A DNA stretch of 64,000 bases from assembly GCA_007922195.1 (NCBI GenBank), contig ML681963.1:55724005-55788004 (forward strand). The letters run 5' to 3'. Position numbers and translations under genes: made by a program. The DNA is from Podocnemis expansa. Lineage: Eukaryota; Chordata; Testudines; Podocnemididae. Positions 58,901 through 64,000 of this stretch are shown in pieces; within the stretch, counting starts at the first letter, position 1, and each line of letters opens with the position of its first letter. The notes beneath the pieces were generated by a model. That model was not told the origin of the DNA. It was given only the letters and a program-made list of their open reading frames with translations, and made no database searches.

Positions 58901-61900
58901 GTTATGAACCACAGCAATGCACATAAGCTTTGAGATTAAAAATACAGAGAAGTCTGTCGCTGCTTTTTCTCTTCAGTACTACCATTTTCACTTTGAAGTG
59001 TTGAAATGCATTTAATTTTTCTGGCAAGGAAAGTTTCTCCACTTTGAAATCCCGTTTAAAATTAAAAGCGTATGAGATATTTGAGGGCTACAAAGAAGGT
59101 AGAATTCAGTCTGTTTCAACAGACAGCGCTGGCCTCATGAGCTGTCCATGCAGAAAACCAAGGATTAGGCATAGCCTTGTCATTCTTTGAACTGTGAAGA
59201 CGGGGCACATGAGAAACATGCCACAGTAGTCTGAGGACAGTCAGAACCAGTGCAACTCTATTGTGTCAGCAAAGGAAAAATCACTTAAGGAGGCTGTGAA
59301 CCCCATACTAAACCAGGAAAATCACATTTAAAAAACTTCTTCAAATAAAAAGCATTGAGAGAAAAAGGTTTCCAAATGCTGTTTTTTTTTTCTTTTCAGT
59401 TCTAGGTCCCGTTCAAGATCATATTCGCCATCTCACAATAGAGAAAGGAACCACCCAAGAGTTTATCAGAACCGGGATTTCAGAGGTCATAGCAGAGGGT
59501 ACAGGAGACCTTATTATTTCCGTGGGCGCAACAGAGGATTTTATCCATGGGGCCAGTATAACCGAGGTGGCTATGGAAATTATAGATCAAATTGGCAAAA
59601 TTATCGCCAACCGTATAGCCCTCGTAGGGGACGTTCACGATCCCGATCGCCAAAGAGAAGGTCTCCATCACCAAGATCAAGAAGCCATTCTAGAAACTCT
59701 GATAAGTCATCTTCTGATAGATCAAGGAGGTCGTCATCTTCCCGGTCTTCCTCCAACCACAGTCGAGTTGAGTCTTCCAAGCGTAGGTCCATAAAGGAAA
59801 AAAAATCCTCTTCCAAGGATACGCGAGCATCACAGGCTGCTGGAGATAATCAAGGTGATGATTCCAAGGAGCAGCCATTTTCGGGAGGAGCTGCTCAAGA
59901 TGCCAAGGCATCTGAAGGGTCAAAGCAGTGGCAAGACGTGACCACTTACAGCACAAGTTCAGCATCAAGAGCATCTGCCATGCCTGAGCTTAGCCCAAGA
60001 GAGCGCAGTCCTGCACTAAAAAGCCCTCTTCAGTCTGTTGTGGTGAGACGCCGTTCTCCTCGACCGAGTCCATTGCAAAAGCCCAGTCCTCCACTGTCAA
60101 ACCCCTCGCAGTTGGGGTCTGTTTTACAAAGCAGCACGTCATTTCAGGCAGGCTCACATCAAGGTCCATTTGATCATGGTTCAGCAGGATTGAGCCCAAC
60201 GAGGAAGAGCCCTGTGTGTAAAAGTCCCACTGCAATTGGTTCAATCTATGGTGGCTCGCAGAAGGAGGAAGCAGCAGCTCCTGGTGGGGCAGCCTTCTCA
60301 AAGAGGCAAGTTGTGTGTTCAGTTCATATGCCGGATACTGTGGAGGACTGTTGGGGGTGTGTATGTAAAGCTAATTGATTATTAGGCGTGATTCTCCATT
60401 ATAAGAACTAGTTATCTAGTTTTGTTTTCTTAAAGTCATATTTTTGTTAGTGTTGTAAAGATTACATGGATCCCCCAGAATTCCTTTTTTAATCTGAAGA
60501 CTGATTTTTGTAAATTTAAGCACCCAAGGAACTTTTCCAGAAATTGGTATTTATTAGTCTAAAAATTGTCACATTCCTAACTCACTGTACATATAAGTAA
60601 CATACATAAATTATTGCATGGATGTATTCCCTAGCTCACTTATGGTTCATTACTTATATTGGGGGCATCTTCCAATTTTAAATGGACTTTAAAACATTAA
60701 AAATTCAGGAGGTGTTGCTGATACTGGGCTTGCCGATCTTGAGAAAAGAGGTGCTGATGCAGTGCAGAACTTCACTTTCAGAAGGCTTGTTTGCTTGCTT
60801 TTGCATACTGTCGAGTTTAACAAACAAAATACTGATTCCCTCTTGAAATCTATCCCAGAGTGTAGCTGTTGAACTCCAACAAATGTTAGAAGTTTACGTA
60901 GGCCCAAATTATATTTTAAAAAATTTAAATAATCCTACCTAGTGTATCCTAAAAGAAACAAACCAGTACAAGGACTGTGAAAGCCATGGTGCATGTACAT
61001 TGGAATAAATTTCATGTGCGATTGGAATCAGGAGAGAAAAGTTGTTCAGTTAGTCTGGTCCAATCAGAAGCCCAAAACCCCTCACAAGTATTCCTGTAAT
61101 TAATTTCATTAATAAAGAACTCCTCACTCAAAAGGGTACTGCTATGGTCTCAAACAGTTCTTAATCATTCTGATTTCTCTCTGTTAATTTAAGATTATTT
61201 GGGGCAAATTCCATTAATTATCAAAGGCTTCTGGTGAGATTAACAGAACTAGTTCTTACTCCACTCTAGACTTTTAAAATCATTTATTGTGGTTCTTTAG
61301 ACTTATCCCACCATTATCCCATTGGAACAGGTGCTGGTTATCTTGTCACCAGCATAGTGTTACACTTCAAAATGGCTTGAGGGATTGTCCTTCCCACTAC
61401 TAGCATAAATGTGTTTTTTCTCCCAAGAGAAGAAATATTTTTTTACCATTAACCTTTTTTTGCTTTTATTTGTGTTTACAGTATAGGAAATGTTTAGCTT
61501 TCCTAGGAAACTTGCATCCAAAATGTGAAGTAGCTTTTGAGGCATTTATTTCCAGTGTGTTGTTTAAAGCAGAACAGTCCAAGTTGAAAGTTTTGATGTA
61601 TTAATTCTCCTGAACAAGGTTTGTAAGTGACTAAACAGATTGGGTAAGACCTTAATATTTCCTTAGAAAATGTAGGTAAGTTGGTCTCTTTATTTGCTCA
61701 AAAAGAGCTTTTGCTGTTCCACTTTGCTCTGGAAACTCCCATCATCCATTTTGCATACCCATCTTCAAGCACATTCACTAAATACATTAATTTATCTTTA
61801 TATATTGCAAAAATTTGGGAAGCTTGCTTTACGTTTTACTTCATTCGTTAGGGATTAGAGAGAGCCTTCTATATACTTTTAAGTCTGGGAATTCTTCAGA

Positions 61901-62751
61901 CTTGTTTGCTTGCTTTGAATTTTAGGAATTAAACTCTCCTGTCTAATTTAATAAGAGAATTGCTTAAATGTGTGTGTGTGTGTGTATGTGTGTGTTTGTT
62001 TTATAAACAGGTATTTAGAAGAACAGAAGACTGAGAGTGGGAAAGACAAGGAACAGAAACTAACAAGCGTTGAAAAGGAAAAAATGAAAGAGAAGGGAAG
62101 CTTCTCTGAGTTGAGTTTAGCAGATGGCAAGACAAAATCAGATCCCTACACCTCCAAAGCAGACCCTGACAAGCCTTATCGCAGCAGCCAGTCACCTAAA
62201 CGCTATAAGCTTCGAGATGACTTTGAGAAGCTGAAAATGGCAGAGTTCCACAAGGAAAGTCATTATGGCAAAGAGGAGATGGATGAGCAGGATAAGAAGG
62301 AAAAGGCAAAAGGCCGAAAGGATTCTGAGTTTGATGATGAGCCCAAATTCATGTCTAAAGTGGTAGCGACATCAAGCAAAAATCAGGATGAGGATAGGCC
62401 AGGTAAATGGGAAGGCATGGTATTCTTACCATCTGCAAAGGAGAAGCAAAGAAAAGCTGAGGAAATGGAGGATGATCCCTATTCTGAAAGGTCTAAAAAG
62501 GAAGAGAAGCTATCATCAAAGAGAGCTGAAGCTGGTCACAGAGGGTTTGTTCCTGAAAAGAATTTTAGAGTGACTGCTTACAAAGCAAGTCAGGAAAAAA
62601 GTACTTCACCACCTCTGAGAAAGGCATCTGAGAGTCGGGAGAAGCCAGGAACGAAAGGAGATGGTTTAGCCACTGGCAAATCCTCCTTTTCCATTACCCG
62701 GGAGGCCCAGGTCAATGTCCGAATGGATTCCTTTGATGAAGATCTTGCACG
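55815..62751 (+). CDS. THRAP3: THRAP3 (TRAP150), N-terminal two thirds, three coding exons
   Basis: THRAP3 is a nuclear RS-rich protein known in mammals as a Mediator/thyroid-receptor co-activator subunit and as a spliceosome- and exon-junction-associated factor in mRNA processing and the DNA-damage response. Joining 55815-55951, 59400-60305 and 62011-62751 gives one open frame of 594 complete residues plus two bases. Residues 1-56 are an SR/RS repeat. About 68-115 form an R/G/Y/F/N-rich segment ([20 protein letters not shown]). About 116-180 are a second RS block. A Ser/Pro-rich region with [14 protein letters not shown] follows. After residue 348 comes a charged Lys/Glu region with [45 protein letters not shown] and SFDEDLAR. 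These match THRAP3 and not its paralogue BCLAF1. The start follows a 25-base 5' UTR stub and matches the [11 protein letters not shown] start of the family. The human protein has about 955 residues, so the C-terminal third lies downstream. No frameshift or internal stop was seen. Confidence 0.96.
55952..59399 (+). other. THRAP3: THRAP3 intron 2
   Basis: The donor GTAATG and acceptor TTCTTTTCAG are canonical. No repeats or nested genes were recognised in its 3.4 kb. Confidence 0.85.
59400..60305 (+). CDS. THRAP3: THRAP3 second coding exon (residues 46-347)
   Basis: A long T-rich tract and TTTTCAG precede the exon. Its 906 bases stay open in one frame. They hold the second RS block, the RGG/Tyr-like segment, the ERSPALKSP phosphosite-type region and a Ser/Pro-rich C-terminal part ending GGAAFSK plus the first two bases of an Arg codon. 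The 3' boundary is fixed by homology: only an exon end at 60305 joins in frame to YLEEQKT, and this requires a GC donor. Confidence 0.92.
60300..60311 (+). other. THRAP3: Non-canonical GC 5' splice site (AAGAG|GCAAGT)
   Basis: The exon ends AAGAG at 60305 and the intron begins GCAAGT (60306-60311), which apart from the C is a perfect U1-complementary donor, as is usual for GC-AG introns. The nearby GT at 60310-60311 would add four bases, shift the frame and hit a TGA ten codons into the next exon. No other GT restores the THRAP3 frame. Confidence 0.85.
60306..62010 (+). other. THRAP3: THRAP3 intron 3 (GC-AG)
   Basis: The 1.7-kb intron has a GC donor and an AG acceptor preceded by a TG repeat. 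If it is retained, translation continues 24 codons past residue 347 to the TGA at 60376-60378. AATAAA occurs inside the intron near 61112. No repeat family was recognised. Confidence 0.8.
61969..61996 (+). repeat. TG repeat upstream of the intron 3 acceptor
   Basis: An almost pure TG run, interrupted by one TATG, is followed by TTTGTTTTATAAACAG with the acceptor AG at 62009-62010. The repeat occupies the place of the polypyrimidine tract. UG repeats in RNA are bound by TDP-43 and CELF proteins, so regulation of exon inclusion is possible (inference). Confidence 0.8.
62011..62751 (+). CDS. THRAP3: THRAP3 third coding exon (residues 349-594)
   Basis: The exon starts with the G that completes Arg348 and continues YLEEQKT. 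Its 741 bases encode a Lys/Glu-rich region with conserved THRAP3 blocks ([71 protein letters not shown]). It ends in phase 2 at CG|GTAAGG, with donor GT at 62752. An open frame runs back from 62011 into the intronic TG repeat, so a start there would not be real. Confidence 0.93.
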
Positions 62752-64000
62752 GTAAGGGTTTGCCTTTTAAGTAAAATCTGGGTAGTGGCTTGACTAGCCA
62801 ATTTTCCCCTCACCGTAGGCTTTTGTGGCTCTCTATAAAACATGTGGGTTAAAAAAAAATCGTGCAATCAGCTACTGATATTTCATTTTTCACAGGGAGC
62901 ACTTGCATCTCTAAATGTTAAGACACTAATATGACTCTAAAGTGTGGAGGTGAGTAATGTTATCCTCATTTTGCAGGTGGAGAAAAGGTTAAGTGACTTT
63001 CCCTAAGCTACACAGGAAGTCAGTGCAAAAGGACTAGTTTAGAATTTGGGAGCTCCTGGATCCTAATCCTTCATTCAGATCACACCATTCTGTGTTCAAA
63101 AGTAATCCGGTTCTGCTCCCCGCTGCCCAGAGCTACTCAGAAGGTTGCAATGTCAACAGTTATTTTAAAATGTGTTTGTTGGGCACTTTGCTCCTCTTTC
63201 TGAATGTATGGTAACTGCTAGTGAAATCCTTCTAGAAGCCCCAAAAGCCACTTACAGAAGATCTTTAGGCAGTTGTGCTTCAGGAGACCACTAGAGGATG
63301 CTCCAAAAAGTCGGTTCCACTAAAGAGAAGAACTGGCAGTCAGGAAATGTCAGTGTATTCTATGGAACACTAGAGGGAGTGCTAAAACTCGGGAGGAATG
63401 AAGAGAAAGGACCTAAGATGGCTGCTAAGGGCATGTGAGTTACATATGAGGACGTACAACATGGTTTTTAGGAATTTATATCTGAACAGCAATTATCTTC
63501 AAACATGCAAATAACAAGTGATCAGAGGAATTGTGACAGCTTTGTCATGCAGTTTAGGTGTTCTTTAAAATCCAGCCTTTTCAAGCCACAGGATTTGCTT
63601 TTACTAGAGCAATTCTATACATTGGATGCGTGCAGTGGAGATGGGTGGATTATGTTCCGCTGCAGAAGGGCGGATGGAATTCCTTCACAAAATTTAAAAA
63701 TCAAACTTTAAATTAAATAAATTTTTTCTCTTTACAGATCAATTTAAAATTAAAATTAAAATCACTTTTTCTGTTAAGCCCTGAACTTACTATATTCTGT
63801 TAAAATAAACAAACACATGCTACATTGTTGAGCCCTCTTCAATTTTAACCAGTTAAAGGGTGCTGCTTATTTATGATATACAGAATTGGAGGGAAACTCT
63901 GTTGGTATTGCATTAAGTATCTATATTTTCAGTCTGGAGTGAATTCTTTCAACAAGTGCTTTCAGTTTCTGTTGAGCTGGGAAGCGTTTACTTTAATTAC
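62752..64000 (+). other. THRAP3: THRAP3 intron 4, start
   Basis: It begins GTAAGG after Arg595's first two bases. The next THRAP3 exon was not found before the window ends. Confidence 0.8.
62942..63090 (-). repeat. CORE/MIR-like SINE, antisense
   Basis: TTATCCTCATTTTGCAGGTG, AGGTTAAGTGACTTTCCCTA, GCTACACAGGAAGTCAGTGC and GAATTTGGGAGCTCCTGGAT follow antisense MIR order. Confidence 0.65.

Noticed and set aside
55815..60305. BCLAF1 instead of THRAP3
   Set aside because: The start [11 protein letters not shown] and the blocks [17 protein letters not shown] and [12 protein letters not shown] match THRAP3. BCLAF1 differs in these regions.
60310..60311. GT at 60310 as the donor of THRAP3 intron 3
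   Set aside because: It adds four bases, shifts the frame and meets a TGA ten codons into the next exon, losing the conserved YLEEQKT block.
61970..62010. ATG in the TG repeat as a start of a separate protein
   Set aside because: The predicted [10 protein letters not shown] start is only translated microsatellite. The downstream frame is the THRAP3 exon.
1..64000. CRISPR arrays, operons, tRNA or rRNA genes
   Set aside because: No regularly spaced repeats of that type, no bacterial gene organisation and no intact tRNA cloverleaf. The only tRNA-like parts are SINE heads.

Overview
The window is a stretch of vertebrate nuclear chromosome dominated by one protein gene on the + strand, THRAP3 (TRAP150), a nuclear RS-rich mRNA-processing and Mediator-associated protein. 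The repeat content points to a reptile, most likely a turtle: a CR1 LINE with the ATTCTATG-type 3' end, tRNA-type SINE units built around GTCCTGTGGCAC and AGACTAAC, many short hAT DNA transposons with 8-bp target duplications, and CORE/MIR-like SINEs. A crocodilian cannot be fully excluded. Repeat families are recognised by pattern only; no database was searched.

Layout. Positions 1-1155 carry the 3' end, mostly 3' UTR, of an upstream + strand gene with two AATAAA signals. MAP7D1 is the likely identity, because it lies just upstream of THRAP3 in the same orientation in human. Positions 1.2-9.4 kb are intergenic, with a CORE/MIR-like SINE split by a hAT insertion and other repeats. A degenerate tandem repeat (9.42-9.68 kb) abuts a CpG island (9.70-10.26 kb) that holds the THRAP3 promoter and untranslated first exon, whose donor is GTGAGT at 9969. 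Intron 1 is about 45.8 kb (9969-55789) and is an archive of transposons: at least ten hAT copies, a near full-length but dead CR1 (25.8-29.8 kb), several palindromic SINE dimers, and a 962-bp palindrome with another palindromic SINE inside it (49.86-50.82 kb). Near its 3' end is a 0.7-kb purine-rich tract followed by a run of 48 T. Three THRAP3 coding exons follow (55815-55951, 59400-60305, 62011-62751). They encode residues 1 to about 595 of a protein of roughly 950 residues, so the 3' third of the gene lies beyond the window.

Most noteworthy points. (1) THRAP3 intron 3 must use a GC donor (AG|GCAAGT), and its AG acceptor lies just downstream of a TG repeat, a layout that suggests regulated splicing in a gene that itself encodes a splicing factor. 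(2) Palindromic SINE dimers have moved as units: four are flanked by 10-13 bp direct repeats. (3) Target duplications of most of the hAT elements fit nnnTAnnn, the signature reported for the Buster group. (4) Several insertions are nested and give a relative chronology.
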